Source of the DNA: Evernia prunastri
Lineage: Eukaryota > Ascomycota > Lecanoromycetes > Lecanorales > Parmeliaceae
Direction: 5' to 3'
DNA: 64,000 nucleotides
Assembly (NCBI GenBank): GCA_003184365.1
Contig: NKYR01000011.1
Coordinates: forward strand, 372,001-436,000
Both the position numbers and the translations under genes were made by a program. Positions 10,669 to 21,567 of the stretch are shown here, piece by piece (positions within the stretch are counted from its first letter, which is position 1; the number at the start of each line of letters is the position of its first letter). Below the pieces are notes generated by a model that was not told the origin of the DNA, searched no databases, and saw only the letters and a program-made list of their open reading frames with translations.

Positions 10669-11310
10669 CTATCTAGCCCACAACGGAACGAAGTCAGCCC
10701 TCGTCCCGCTCAACGGATCCAGTACCCAACGCAAACCCTCGGCAGCCGGATCCCCCTTCATGGCGACCTTCTTCTCGCACTCCTCCTGTAGCGCCAGCGC
10801 CGCGCCCTCGGGCGTCCGAGCGTCCGGTCCGCGGATCAGGGTCTTGTCGCCTATGGGGCCGCCGGGCCAGGCGGGCGTCTGCGTGCTGACGGCGGCGCGG
10901 AACCAGCACTTGGCCGGGTCGTCGCCACCGAGGCTGCATTTGCCGCTCATGATGGTCAGGTCGTCAAGTGGCATGTTGAGGAGGATGGCGGCATTTTCTA
11001 CGAGGCTGATTAACTTTTGATTGACGCGTGCTTTATATGATGTTGGGGAAAGGGAGTGAGTGTGCGAGGGTGAGTGAGTGGGAATGGAGGAATGGGGGTA
11101 CGTACTGAGGGTGGGGGACGTGTACTCGTCACCGGCGTCCGTTGCCAGTGAAGAGGTCTCTTCGTCTGTCCGGGGCTTGAAGCGATAGGCGATGAATTTG
11201 CGTGGGACTTCGGAGGGACCGGGGCCGCCGCAGCAGATTTTGAATTTCTTGTGCGAGCCGCAGGAGCAGGGGTCGTTGCGTCCGGGCTTCTTGGGCTCGG
11301 TCGGTGACAT
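10669..11310 (-). CDS. SEC-C zinc-motif protein
   Basis: Two exons, 11310-11106 and 11030-10669, give 188 aa. The intron 11105-11031 has donor GTACGT and acceptor AAAG, phase 1. The N-terminus, PGRNDPCSCGSHKKFKICCG, is a textbook SEC-C motif (C-x-C-x8-C-C), which binds zinc and is found at the C-terminus of SecA and in many small adaptor proteins. The rest is acidic-basic mixed and includes LVENAAILLNMPLDDLTI, a W-rich FRAAVSTQTPAWPGGP segment and RWVLDPLSGTRADFVPLW. The unspliced frame stays open through the intron, but the intron segment is low-complexity His/Ser/Pro and has proper splice signals, so splicing is preferred. No catalytic domain is visible. A zinc-dependent protein-protein contact role is inference. 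Confidence 0.75.
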   Translation of the reverse strand: MSPTEPKKPGRNDPCSCGSHKKFKICCGGPGPSEVPRKFIAYRFKPRTDEETSSLATDAGDEYTSPTLSTYPHSSIPTHSPSHTHSLSPTSYKARVNQKLISLVENAAILLNMPLDDLTIMSGKCSLGGDDPAKCWFRAAVSTQTPAWPGGPIGDKTLIRGPDARTPEGAALALQEECEKKVAMKGDPAAEGLRWVLDPLSGTRADFVPLWAR

Positions 11311-12062
11311 GATGATGTTTTTGAGGAATGTTTGGTTGATATGTGAGGGATGGATGAGTTGAAAAGGGAGGAATAGGGTTGAGTAGGAGTTGTTGAGAAG
11401 AGTCGTTTAATGGTTGAAGGTGTTACTTGGCGGGAAGAAGGAGAGGCGCTAGATATTCACTAGAGGCAGATGTGAAGGAATTCGGAGATTCGTACAAAGT
11501 TGATTCATTATTGAAGGCAAAAGTGAAGGGACTGGAAGATGCTTGGCATGCTTCCATGTTTGGAGAAGCTCACGCACTCTCTCACTTTCTCACTCTGTCA
11601 CTTCATCTCGTCCAGGAAGATGCATATCCATTTGATTCAACAAGGCAAGATGTATGATCATATATGTACTCCTTTCCTGTTTTACGCTTGCTGTGGATTC
11701 TTGTAAGAGTCAATCAGTACGCGTAGCTGCGCAGCTGTAGCAGGAAATGTTCCAGTGAGTGCAATATGCAACACTAAATAGGCGCAATTAGAAGAGAGCT
11801 CATGTTGGTTTCGGAGAATATATACAAGTGTTGCAGTATCTATACAAGAAAGAGGATGACAAGAGACCTCTAGTTGCATTTGTATCGGAGAAAATCAGTT
11901 CTAGCTCAGGCCTAAATCAGCCCTACGATTTGGGGTCACTTTGCTCTAACGCTCCGGTAGACCGGTACTAAACAAGTGACGAATCACATCCGAAAGGATT
12001 GGAGGACCTTGTTGTTATGTACATTTGTAACTTGTCGCAACCCCTTCCTCCGTTGTCATTGC
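11311..12062. other. Divergent promoter region
   Basis: Lies between the SEC-C gene (minus) and the insulysin gene (plus), so it should hold both promoters. Short frames such as 11427-11657 are not supported. No repeat is seen. Confidence 0.5.
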
Positions 12063-15000
12063 ATGTCTCATCTGACACCTACCCTCTACGCTCGTTCTGT
12101 CATCCTCGCGAGCTCTCTACTCCATGCTCCACCACTTTCTCCCAACGTAATACTCAGCGCGAGGACGCTCGCTCCAAGACTCCGATTTGGCGCAACTCCA
12201 ACACGTTCCTTTGCCAGCATGCCTCCCATAGAGCGCGTCACAGATAAGCTCGAGGCCCCGGCACTTGACGACAGATCGTACCGTGTCATACGACTACCCA
12301 ATAAACTCGAAGCCCTCCTCGTCCACGATCCGGATACAGACAAAGCTGGCGCTGCTGTCAACGTCAATGTGGGAAGTTTTAGCGATGCCGATGACATGCC
12401 AGGTATGGCGCACGCGGTGGAGCATCTTCTCTTCATGGGTACCCAAAAGGTGAACTCTCCGCTCTAGGCGTTGACCGTCGCTAATGGCCATCAGTACCCC
12501 AAGGAGAATGACTACAACGAATACCTCTCGGCTCATTCGGGATATTCCAATGCCTATACCGCTGCTACGGAGACGAATTACTACTTCGAAGTCGCAGCAT
12601 CAACAGAAGCCGATTCCGCCAAGGTCACCAACGGCGTCCCATCCTCACCACTCTATGGAGCCCTCGATCGATTTGCCCAATTCTTCATATCACCTCTTTT
12701 CCTCTCCTCTACTCTCGACCGAGAACTCAAGGCAGTTGATTCGGAAAACAAGAAAAATCTACAAAGTGACAATTGGCGGTTATCGCAGCTCAGCAAGTCT
12801 CTCTCAAGCAAGAAACATCCCTACCACCATTTTTCCACAGGCAATCTGGAGACGCTCAGAGACGAGCCCAAGAAGAGAGGCGTGGATGTGCGGAAAGAGT
12901 TCATACAGTTCCATGACAAACACTACTCGGCCAATCGAATGAAGTTGGTGGTGCTGGGGAAGGAGTCATTGGATGAATTGGAGACATGGGTGGGAGAGTT
13001 GTTCGCTGGCGTGCACAACAAGGATCTCCCACAAAAGCGATGGGATGGATTGCAACCATTGACAAAAGACGAGTTGATGACACAAATTTTTGCAAAGCCC
13101 GTCATGGATCAAAGAACGCTGGACATTTGCTTTCCCTTCCAAGACGAGGAAAATTTGTATGAGTCACAACCAAGCCGCTACATAAGTCATCTAATTGGGC
13201 ACGAAGGTCCTGGAAGTATTCTCGCATACACCAAGGCCAAAGGATGGGCTAATGGCCTTGCCGCAGGGCCGTCCTCTGTGTGCCCTGGGTCCGCGCTTTT
13301 CCAAATCTCGATCAAGTTAACGGAAGAGGGTCTAAAGGTCTATCGCGAAATTGTTCAAGTCGTGTTTCAGTACATATCTCTGATCAAGGAGAGTCCACCT
13401 CAGAAGTGGATTGTCGACGAGGTCAAGGGAATGTCAGAGGTTGACTTCAAATTTCGGGAGAAGAGCTATGCAAGCAATTTTGTCAGGACAATGTGTAGTA
13501 CAATGCAGAAGCCTTTACCTCGAGAGTGGCTTCTCAACGGGACTGATCTGATACGGAAATTTGACGGGGACGCCATAAGCACCGCCCTAAGATATCTCAG
13601 AGCAGACAACTACAGGCTCACCATCGTCAGCCAAAAATATCCCGGCGATTGGCCCATGAGAGAGAAGTGGTATGGAACAGAGTACAATGTCGAACGAATA
13701 AGTCCCGAGTTTGCCGCTGCAATTAAGAAAGCTGAAGAAGTCACATCAAAAGATCGAATACCAGATCTACACTTGCCTCACAAGAATGAATTCATACCAT
13801 CAAAGCTGACGGTTGAGAAAAAGGAGATTGCAGAGATTATGAAGGCTCCAAGACTCATTCGCAATGATGAGCTGGTTCGTAGCTGGTGGAAAAAGGATGA
13901 CAAGTTTTGGGTCCCTAGAGCAAACGTCTTTGTCACACTAAGAAACCCTCTTGCATCAGCGCTCCCATCATCTTCCGTCAAAACCAGAATGTTCTGTCAG
14001 CTTGTCAAGGATGCTCTCGGCGAGTACTCATATGACGCGGAGATAGCCGGTCTCGAGTACGCGCTCGGGGACTACTATGTTGGTATCGGAATAGATGTGA
14101 GTGGGTATAACGACAAGATATCCGTGCTGCTAGAAAAGGTCCTTATGACCATGCGCGACCTAGAAGTAAAACCGGAGAGATTCAGGGTTGTGAAGGAGCG
14201 GATTCTAAGGGGCTATCGCAATTCGGATTTCCAGCAGCCGTACCACCAAGTCGGTGAATTCACAACATGGCTCGGTGCCGATAAAGCCTGGATCAATGAA
14301 CAATACCTAGCTGAGGCTACCCACCTTACTCCCGAGGACATTTCATGTTTCTACCCCCAGCTTCTTCGCCAAGTGCACCTTGAGATACTCTGCCATGGAA
14401 ATATCTACAAGGAAGATGCTCTTCGAATAACTGACCTAGTCGAATCTACGCTCAAACCACGAGCGTTGCCCATGACGCAATGGCAAATGGCCCGAAATTT
14501 AATACTCTCACCAGGCAGTGATTACACATTCAAGCGGAAGTTGGGCGATCCGGCAAACGTCAACAACTGTATTGAATATTATGTCTTTGTTGGAAATGTT
14601 GTTGACAGGGTTTTGAGAGCGAAGCTCCTACTTTTAGGGCAGATGACGGAAGAAGCAGGCTTCGATCAGTTGCGAACGAAGGAACAGCTTGGCTATATCG
14701 TGTTTACGGGTGTAAAGATGCAAGCAACGACAATGGGCTACAGAGTGATCATTCAGTCCGAGAGATCAACTGCGTATCTTGAAGAACGGATCAATGCCTT
14801 CCTGGCGCATTTTGGGAAGTCACTGGAAGCAATGTCCATAGAAGACTTTGAAAGTCACAAGAGCAGTCTTATCGCAAAGCGGTTAGAGAAGATCAAGAAT
14901 CTTGACCAGGAAAGCTCTCGATTTTGGAGCCACATTAGCAACGAATATCTCGACTTTTTGGCAAAGGAGCATGACGTTTCACACCTCAAGCCATTGACCA

Positions 15001-15551
15001 AGTCCGACCTGGTTGAATTTTTCAAGTTTTACATCGACCCTACCTCCCCATCTCGCGCCAAAATCTCGATACACATGGTCGCGCAGTCGTCGCCCAAAGA
15101 TGTTGCCGGCAACGTATCTCCGGCTGAACAAAGGGAGAAGGTCATGACTACCATCGGGAAATATCTCACCGCCATGGGAATTGAAGCCGACCAAGGAAAA
15201 CTTATCAAGCGTTTTGATAGTGTTGATGTTCCAGGTGGAGATCAAGCCGGCATCATCGAAGCTGTTGCGAGATATCTCGATGAAGATGTGGAGATGGCTA
15301 AAGAGGAGGCAAACGCTGTCTTGGCACAAGGGCAGCAACTGCTAAACACCATCTTACCTAGTCTAGGCATCGAAGTCAAACAGACCGTCGACGGCGTTGA
15401 TGGAGTGGAGGAATTGCCCGAGGCACCACCTGTCAAGAAGACAACGCTCATCGAGAACGTCCGAGAGTTCAAAGCTAACCTGCAGTTGACAGCGGGGCGC
15501 AAACCCGTGACCGATTTGAGTACATTCTTAGACACCGAACCCAAACTGTGA
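12063..15551 (+). CDS. STE23: M16 metallopeptidase (insulysin/Ste23 type)
   Basis: Two exons, 12063-12449 and 12495-15551. The 45-nt intron (GTGAAC...CAG) is phase 0. The 1147-aa product is an M16A insulin-degrading-enzyme homologue that cleaves small peptides in an enclosed chamber. The inverted zinc motif HAVEH is at about residues 117-121. It is followed by LLFMGTQK and, across the splice, YPKENDYNEYLSAHSGYSNAYT, and the downstream glutamate lies in ELKAVDSENKKN. The C-terminal half has the typical DQLRTKEQLGYIVF segment. The long start at 12063 adds an Arg/Ser-rich leader ending in RLRFGATPTRSFAS that looks like a mitochondrial presequence. A second in-frame ATG at 12219 (MPPIERV) would give a 1095-aa cytosolic form. 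The C-terminus is PKL, only a weak peroxisomal signal. Family identity is near certain, the start is not. Confidence 0.95.
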
Positions 15552-15936
15552 GGGACAAATTCCTACAATGCAACACCAAACAGATCTGGAGGGTCTCCCC
15601 GTTGGGTAACAATATTGGTATCATGCCGTCTAGCGGAAAGAGTGTTGGTCAGATTTTACAGCATAGGTACAGATAACTCTCGACTCGCGTGACATCAGGT
15701 ATATTGTATGTCGCCTGCTAGGTATTCTCGGACACTCGAGCAGCGGGGTCAGCCATTTGCGGTTGCAAAGGAGAAAACGTTTAGAGCACCTTAGACTTTA
15801 GATCTAGTCAACCAAACCCTAAGCCCAACTTAGCTAGCTTAGAATCTCTTCTCTGTTTCTTCTTTCCCCTGACAGAAGGATCAACAACAGCGCAAAACCA
15901 CATTTTTGTTCCCACAACCACAACGACATCATTTAT

Positions 15937-16029
15937 GGGCCTGAGGCCTGCAGTACGGTAATCAGCTCATTATAAGGTATCTGCCCGTGCCCATAATGAG
16001 CGGTTTACACGACTGTAGGCCTCGGGTCC
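15937..16029. repeat. Imperfect inverted repeat, MITE-like hairpin
   Basis: A left arm starting GGGCCTGAGGCCTGCAGTA and ending CAGCTCATTAT pairs with a right arm ATAATGAGCGG...TAGGCCTCGGGTCC. Roughly 30 of 37 positions pair around a ~20-nt loop. It could be a small MITE relic. Target-site duplications are not clear. Confidence 0.55.
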
Positions 16030-16187
16030 AAGGACCCCCTGAAAATCGCGCAATGTCACGTACTCTTTCCGACAGTCAGGCCATCAAGCACGATGCCTTC
16101 CTTTCGACTGAGTCATAAAGTTAACGATATGGACCGCCTACCGACCTCGCCCTCTCATAAGCCTATTATATTCAGCATAAGATCGAT

Positions 16188-16326
16188 ATCACATACAGTC
16201 CTCTCGACGCGTCCGGTAACAATATGCCACGTGTCATTTCAGTCATTTCCAGCAATCCAAGTCATTCCAGCAATCAACAGACCGTAACGTCTCTATACTG
16301 TCAGATCTCAACATCTAGACAATACA
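16188..16326. repeat. Direct duplication, copy 1 (empty-site sequence)
   Basis: 139 bp identical to 16658-16796. It ends exactly at the N at 16327, while copy 2 continues into unique sequence. The sequence TCACA at 16189-16193 is what directly follows the LTR in copy 2, so this copy reads like the uninterrupted insertion site. Confidence 0.85.
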
Positions 16327-16327
16327 N
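16327..16327. other. Single-N assembly join
   Basis: One ambiguous base exactly where the duplicated segment breaks off. It most likely marks a contig join of unknown true length and not a single uncertain base. Confidence 0.7.
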
Positions 16328-16658
16328 GTGTCCAATGATCTGCTATCGAAACAGCTTCACAACGGTCCCGTTTGACAATTTTATTTTACTGTTCGCTTGC
16401 CAGTACGAACGGAAGGGTGGATGATCTAGTTGTAGTGTCAGAACCGTGCCCAGAGTCAAGTCTAATGGGGGTAAATTGAATAAGACAACTAGATAAGGAG
16501 GAAATATGTACAGAAGAAGAGCGCTTAAATACTAGGAAGAATCCCCGCTAGCCTATGTGTCAATGGGAATGTGTCAATAACCAATAAACACTCTATGTGC
16601 TAGACACATAGCCATAAACACTCCCTATGTGCCTGACACCTAGGGTACGTCCGTAACA
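16328..16658 (+). mobile_element. 3' end of an LTR retrotransposon
   Basis: The LTR spans 16436-16658 (223 bp), begins TGTCAGAACCGTGCCC and ends GTACGTCCGTAACA, so it has the TG...CA ends. It matches the reverse complement of 60946-61168 with one visible substitution. The 108 bp upstream (16328-16435) contains a purine-rich stretch (GGAAGGGTGG), as expected near a polypurine tract, and is presumed internal element sequence. The rest of the element lies in the gap marked by the N. The 5 bp after the LTR, TCACA, fit a target-site duplication when compared with 16189-16193. Confidence 0.75.
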
Positions 16659-16796
16659 TCACATACAGTCCTCTCGACGCGTCCGGTAACAATATGCCAC
16701 GTGTCATTTCAGTCATTTCCAGCAATCCAAGTCATTCCAGCAATCAACAGACCGTAACGTCTCTATACTGTCAGATCTCAACATCTAGACAATACA
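16658..16796. repeat. Direct duplication, copy 2 (right flank of LTR)
   Basis: Identical to 16188-16326 at an offset of 470 bp. The first base is shared with the LTR end. Confidence 0.85.
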
Positions 16797-17357
16797 TTTC
16801 ACTTCACATCAAGCCTCCGCAATACCGACACACCCTCTTACCCCAAGAGGGCATATTCTTCTACCGTCATCGACTACCTATTCAGCCTACAACACGAGCG
16901 AATATCCACTCTGTCCTCTTCCGGAGTGCCTCGATATATACGGTTTCCAATCGTTCGACTTCGTCCTATCGAAACGTATCCGCCGTCTCATTCCTCGATA
17001 AAGGTGATACCGGATCTTGAACCTCGGCCGCCTACCGAGCAATAGACTCTGAGAAGTAGTGACCCTCAGAGTCGTCAGGGCAATCCCGTCTAGTGGGCTG
17101 AAATGGAAAAGAGTTGGAATTGGGATACTGTTCTTTGGGACCCCCGGGCTTAGAGGGGTCCCACCCCATACTGAATCTACAATATATCAAAACACCAAGG
17201 GTTTCGGGTCAAAAAGCAGGAAATGGTTCTTTACGAAAGGGGTCCGGCGACCGTAGGGTAGCCTCTTTCAATGGTTCAGAAATTTAGGTAGATTATTTGA
17301 TAGATAGCACATCTCGCATAGTCGGCCAATCAGGCAAGACTCCTAGGTAGTATGAAG

Positions 17358-17386
17358 CAATCAATCAATCAATCAATCAATCAATC
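17358..17386. repeat. (CAAT)n microsatellite
   Basis: About seven CAAT units followed by CTTCCTTCTTC-like pyrimidine sequence. Confidence 0.9.
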
Positions 17387-17524
17387 CCTTCCTACTTCGT
17401 GATTCTTCTTCTTCTTCGCGCAATATGTACTTAATCACCTTACATATATAGTTAGTATATATGCCTATTTCTCACCTGTGTCATTAAGCTTCCGCGGTAC
17501 CTCGGTTTTGTTCGGGCTATCAGC

Positions 17525-18076
17525 TCGGCAGGGGTCAAAAAAACCTCGGCGGGGGTCGGGCCGGCATATGCTCAGTGTATTCGGCTTTGATCCTCTATGA
17601 GATCAATGCATATGCTGAGCAGATCCGCTTGACCCCTCATGAACTTTTTTTTAATCGAAAATTTATCGATTAGTTTAAACGATTTAAAGCATATATCTAG
17701 CATATGCTTAGCATATTCTATTGATTTTAATTATATAACGTATCTTAAGCGTAAAGAAACATTATTACGATAAGTTTTTTTTTTTTTTTTTTTTTCAAGA
17801 TTATTATCTTGTGAGATAGTAAGTCATATTCGATCTCGGGGAATGCGTTATGCGAATAATTTCGGGGTCGGATGTGACTTATTATCTTATAAGGTGATAG
17901 ATTTCGAAAACTTTTAAAGCGAGAGCGGACTTTTGGGGTGCTTTCGGGGCGGGAGGACTACGTCGTCGAAGCTAAAACTATTAGTCACGATCTAAAAAAT
18001 TTGATCCCCTTGAAGTCTCTGCATATGCTGAGTTTATTCGTCTGACCCCCGCCGAGATTTTTTTGACCCCTGCCGA
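17525..18076. mobile_element. 552-bp non-autonomous TIR element (MITE)
   Basis: Terminal inverted repeats of 33 bp (17525-17557 and 18044-18076) begin TCGGCAGGGGTCAAAAAAA and differ at one position. Inside lie AT-rich sequence, a T21 run at 17775-17795, GCATATGCTGAG-type motifs near both ends, and an internal inverted repeat around 17820-17900 (AAGTCATATTC / GATGTGACTT). There is no coding frame. No clean target-site duplication was found. An 11-bp direct repeat (CGGTTTTGTTC) lies ~10 bp outside each end. Confidence 0.8.
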
Positions 18077-18321
18077 CCTGAGACCCGGTTTTGTTCCTGT
18101 TGGCTTGGTACTGGGGCTTGGCTTGCATAGAGCTCAACGGCCGCCTCCAGCCTCCTCGAGAGCAGGAGCTCTACGTTATCTCGAGCAATTCGCTATCTTG
18201 CATTGATCCCCTGAGTTCAAGACAGATCGCCTGAGCTTCTCCAAGCTCAATGACCTCCTAGCAATACTTTTCTTCCAAGATTTACTGCAATTTGTTCGTG
18301 TAACAAGCTCTTGCAAAGATC

Positions 18322-19578
18322 ATGGAAGGCAGAAAGAGTTGGATTGGACCGAGCAATTGGGTTTTAATGCTCTTCCGTGTGTATATAATTTTGTCGCTAG
18401 GAGGATTTACGTCTGGAGCTTTGCTCAATGGACGGCAGGCCGGTACGTACCCCATGGCCCAGATGAGCGTTGCTTCTTCCATTACATGCTTGATGCTAAT
18501 AGATCGCTTCACAGATGACTTCTCAGAGGATAATCCAGATGACTCAGAAGATCCGAGCGTCTCAACAAGTATTGCAGAAACTGCGCCGGGACCGACAGCT
18601 GTGACAGAGCCAAGTAGAAATGCGACAACGGCTTCGAATGGAACTATAAAGGCCTCCTCCCTCTCTTCTGCTGATGCGGTAGCCACCACAGCGTCCAGTG
18701 CCCTCAACAGCACGAATGATCCGAACATGTGCCACAAGACATACACTGCGAACCCAGAAGGCAACATATACATCGACAATGACAATCCCTTTTGCAAGCC
18801 GTACGAGGGACAAGAAGTATTCCCAAACATCCGTTATCAGGGTAGGTCTTGACTTCAATGTCCTAATGTGAGCAAGTACTCACATCCCGCAGTGACTTGG
18901 GATCCCACCCTCTTCGAAGACGGCGCGAACAACACAGTCCAAGTCTACGACGCCGAAGCCAGCGCCCTCAAGTCCCCCGCCACGGCAGACATACTCGCCT
19001 CCCGCAACGCCACCAACTACCAGGGCTCCGTCTTCATCAACATGTCCTCCCTCTGGCTCAAGGGCCAATCCGCCGCCAACCTCACCCTCGCCCTCGTCGT
19101 CGACCAGGACGGCACCGATCCCAAAGTCTTCGCCGGCCCCACCTTCACCCTGCTCTCCACCGCCAGCTCCGACGACGGCACCCACGCCGCGCCCTCGTCC
19201 GCCCCCTCGAGCGGCGGGGCGAAAAAACTTGGCGAGAAGGTCGGCATCCCAGTCGGTCTCGTCTTCCTCCTCGTCGTCGTCGCCGCCGCCGTCGCGCTCT
19301 TCGTCTGCGTCCGCAAGCGCAGGGGCAGGGCCAAGGGCTACGGCGCGGGGAAGTCGCTCCGTCAGCGGGTCGGCGGTGCGGGCGGGGGACACCGCAGGGA
19401 CGCCAGCTTCCACGACGAACCGACGGCGGGGGTCGAGCTGAGGGATCGGAATAAACGCGTCAGTGCGGAGTCCGGGCAGGATAATTGGGATTGGGGCAGT
19501 CCGGTCAGCAGTCCGACTAGTGCGGGGGGTGGGAACGCGTTCAGGGATGAGATTCAGAGGCAGAGGAGTGGGCGGTGA
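18322..19578 (+). CDS. Glycosylated single-pass wall/membrane protein
   Basis: Three exons, 18322-18442, 18515-18841 and 18893-19578, give 377 aa. Intron 1 (72 nt, GTACGT...CACAG with a CTAAT branch point) keeps the frame open, so retention would only add 24 residues. Intron 2 is 51 nt. The N-terminus has a hydrophobic leader (WVLMLFRVYIILSLGGF). A long acidic Ser/Thr/Asn-rich stretch with N-glycosylation sites follows, then a compact domain with CHKTYTANPEG, FCKPYEGQEVF and VTWDPTLF. A membrane helix (VGLVFLLVVVAAAVALFVCV) leads to a basic KRRGRAKG tail rich in Gly/Arg. The WDPTLF-type ectodomain plus helix is common in ascomycete surface proteins of unknown function. Third-position GC is very high in exon 3. 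Confidence 0.78.
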
Positions 19579-19932
19579 AAATGGTGGATGTGATGTAATT
19601 TCACAGCTGGGTTGGGGGAGTGCCTGGAGTACACTCTTGACGATACGACGATTTTGTTCTTGTCCTCAGTTGCGCGAGTATGTAGCTCTTTGGTAGCGTT
19701 ATGGAAATTATGGACATGGTATTTGTTTCTATCTGAATGCGCCGTATGGCCTGCGGTTGGCTATGATGCTGAGCGACATGAAGGCTAGTTTGCTGGATGT
19801 GTGAACTGTGAGTTTAGTCTTTTATGCCGTTTCAAGATAGGTGGCCCTTCTCTCTAAAAGTTCCGATCATTGACATTTCCCTCCCCTGCTGCGTTTCCGC
19901 TTGTGACACCAAGACTTTTTTCCTCCATCTCA
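19579..19932. other. Convergent 3' intergenic spacer
   Basis: Lies between two gene 3' ends (plus and minus). No gene or repeat is supported. Confidence 0.5.
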
Positions 19933-21567
19933 TCAGTCCTCAAACTTGGTCCCCTTGCCCCCGCCAATGTCGATCGCTCCACCCCTATAACTTCCCCGCT
20001 TCTTTTTGTTCTTCTCCTTTGTGAAGCCCTTCCCCTTCGTCACACTTAGATCCTGATGTGCCCTATCCGCATAGTCATAAGAGCGGTATGCATTCGAAGC
20101 CATCTTCGGATCTACACGGGTGTCCTTTGGAACGCGCTGGAAGGGCGTGTTCTGCTTCTTGGTGAACTTTGAGGCTATGGGCGTGGGAGAGGACGAGCGC
20201 TTGCGTTTTGTGCTGGTAGTCGTGGTGGTGGTAGTGGTGGCAGTTTGTTGGTCGACTGGATCCGCGGAGTCGGAGGAAGAGGTGGAGGAGAGACTGGTTT
20301 TAGCGGCGGAGGGCTTTTGCACGGAGCTTGCTTGGAGAGTCACGCTGGAGTCGCTCGAGACTTGGGCAGGCTTGGTTGTTACGACTTTGGTTGTTTTGGT
20401 GACTGTTGGTTTCGGAGCCTTAGAGAAGTCGAGCTCTGAGGACTCGCTGTCTGATGAGGTTGATTCGGTAGAGGATGATGAGGAGGATGCTTCTGCCTTT
20501 GTGGTAATTGTCGTGGTCAGTGTTGGTTTAGAAACTTCGTCATCTGATTCGCTGTCCGATGATGAGCTGTCCGAGGACGCCTCTTTCTTCGCTAACACTG
20601 CTTTGACCTCGACAGGGTAAGAGGCAGGGTAAGAGGTGTCTGAATCTGATTCTGATTTGGAGCTTGAAGAGCTACTGGGGCTTGCTTTTCGTTTGAGGCT
20701 GTCTACTAATCCATTAACTGTCGGCTTGTGTGAAGCTGCAGGTAGAGGCAGCCGTGTTCCAGCATTGTCTTTCTCGTCGTCGGCATCGCTGTCCGAGCTT
20801 GAGCTTGATGCAGATGGTGATGATGACTTTTTCCTCGATAAGCTGTCAGATTTCTTAGTGGGCTTCTGCGCTGAAGTCGCATCGTTCATCTCAACGTCCT
20901 CGTCACTCTCATCGTCGCTGCTCTCACTACCACTGCTACTCGTGATGTCCTTGGCAATAACCTTGGCCGCTGCAGCTTCAGTGGCCTTGGCTTCCGCTTT
21001 GACTTCTTTTTTTGCCCTTTTTGCCTTTTTGGACTGCTTCGCTGCCTTGGTGTCGTCACTATCGTCGCTATCGCTGCTACTGGTCTCCTCCACCTGCAGT
21101 TTTTCCTGGTAACCCTTGTACCATTCTTTGTAGATCTTGACCAGGTCCGGGAACCCTTTCGGCAGCTTGCCCCCTAACTCAGTCTTCCATGCATCCAGCT
21201 TCTTCCTTGATTGTAATTGAGTGGTATAGAGGCGTGAAGTGTTGTTGAAGCCATACGAAGTTAGAAATGACCCCACTAGGGTGAGCAGTAGGTCCGGAGG
21301 TGGAGCCTTCATCGGTGCAGAGACTGATTTATATCGCAGGAATTTGATAGCCTGGTCTCTCTCCTGCTCATCTTTGAGTTTATGAGCCTCTGACTTTGGC
21401 TTCGGGTTCAAGACTGGATTTTCTTCATCTGGAGGAAACATCCATTCCGGCTGTGGTTTGTCTGGCGCATTCTTCTTTTTCTTTTTTTTAGGGGGCTCTG
21501 AGCCTTGAGGAGGCAACTCAAACTCAGGCTTGAGGTTCACAGGTGGTTTCTTTGATTTAGGCGCCAT
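19933..21567 (-). CDS. SRP40: Srp40/Nopp140-like nucleolar protein
   Basis: Single-exon, 544 aa. An N-terminal LisH-like helical segment (DLLLTLVGSFLTSYGFNNTSRLY, about residues 88-110) is followed by ~330 residues of alternating acidic Ser runs (SSSDSDDSDD, SSSGSESSDDESDE) and Lys/Ala/Pro-rich basic stretches, the hallmark of Nopp140/Srp40. The C-terminus is the conserved SRP40 C-terminal domain: FQRVP...YADRAHQDLSVTKGKGFTKEKNKKKRGSYRGGAIDIGGG. Family members are nucleolar chaperones for box C/D and H/ACA snoRNPs and pre-ribosome assembly, and are heavily phosphorylated by CK2 at Ser-acidic runs, many of which are visible here. The start gives MAPKSKKPPVNLKPEFELPP, a basic N-terminus. It is transcribed divergently from SEC3, 284 bp away. 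Confidence 0.92.
   Translation of the reverse strand: MAPKSKKPPVNLKPEFELPPQGSEPPKKKKKKNAPDKPQPEWMFPPDEENPVLNPKPKSEAHKLKDEQERDQAIKFLRYKSVSAPMKAPPPDLLLTLVGSFLTSYGFNNTSRLYTTQLQSRKKLDAWKTELGGKLPKGFPDLVKIYKEWYKGYQEKLQVEETSSSDSDDSDDTKAAKQSKKAKRAKKEVKAEAKATEAAAAKVIAKDITSSSGSESSDDESDEDVEMNDATSAQKPTKKSDSLSRKKSSSPSASSSSSDSDADDEKDNAGTRLPLPAASHKPTVNGLVDSLKRKASPSSSSSSKSESDSDTSYPASYPVEVKAVLAKKEASSDSSSSDSESDDEVSKPTLTTTITTKAEASSSSSSTESTSSDSESSELDFSKAPKPTVTKTTKVVTTKPAQVSSDSSVTLQASSVQKPSAAKTSLSSTSSSDSADPVDQQTATTTTTTTTSTKRKRSSSPTPIASKFTKKQNTPFQRVPKDTRVDPKMASNAYRSYDYADRAHQDLSVTKGKGFTKEKNKKKRGSYRGGAIDIGGGKGTKFED

Larger units (their letters stand above)
15552..18321. other. Gene-free repeat island
   Basis: 2.8 kb without a supported gene, holding a hairpin element (15937-16029), a 139-bp direct duplication around an LTR, a single-N contig join at 16327, a short CAAT repeat, and an AT-rich 552-bp TIR element (17525-18076). 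Open frames here (for example 16694-17020) have no recognisable domain. Confidence 0.7.

Noticed and set aside
17499..18101. CGGTTTTGTTC repeats as target-site duplication of the 552-bp TIR element
   Set aside because: They lie about 10 bp away from the TIR ends on each side and do not abut them, so they do not act as a simple duplication.
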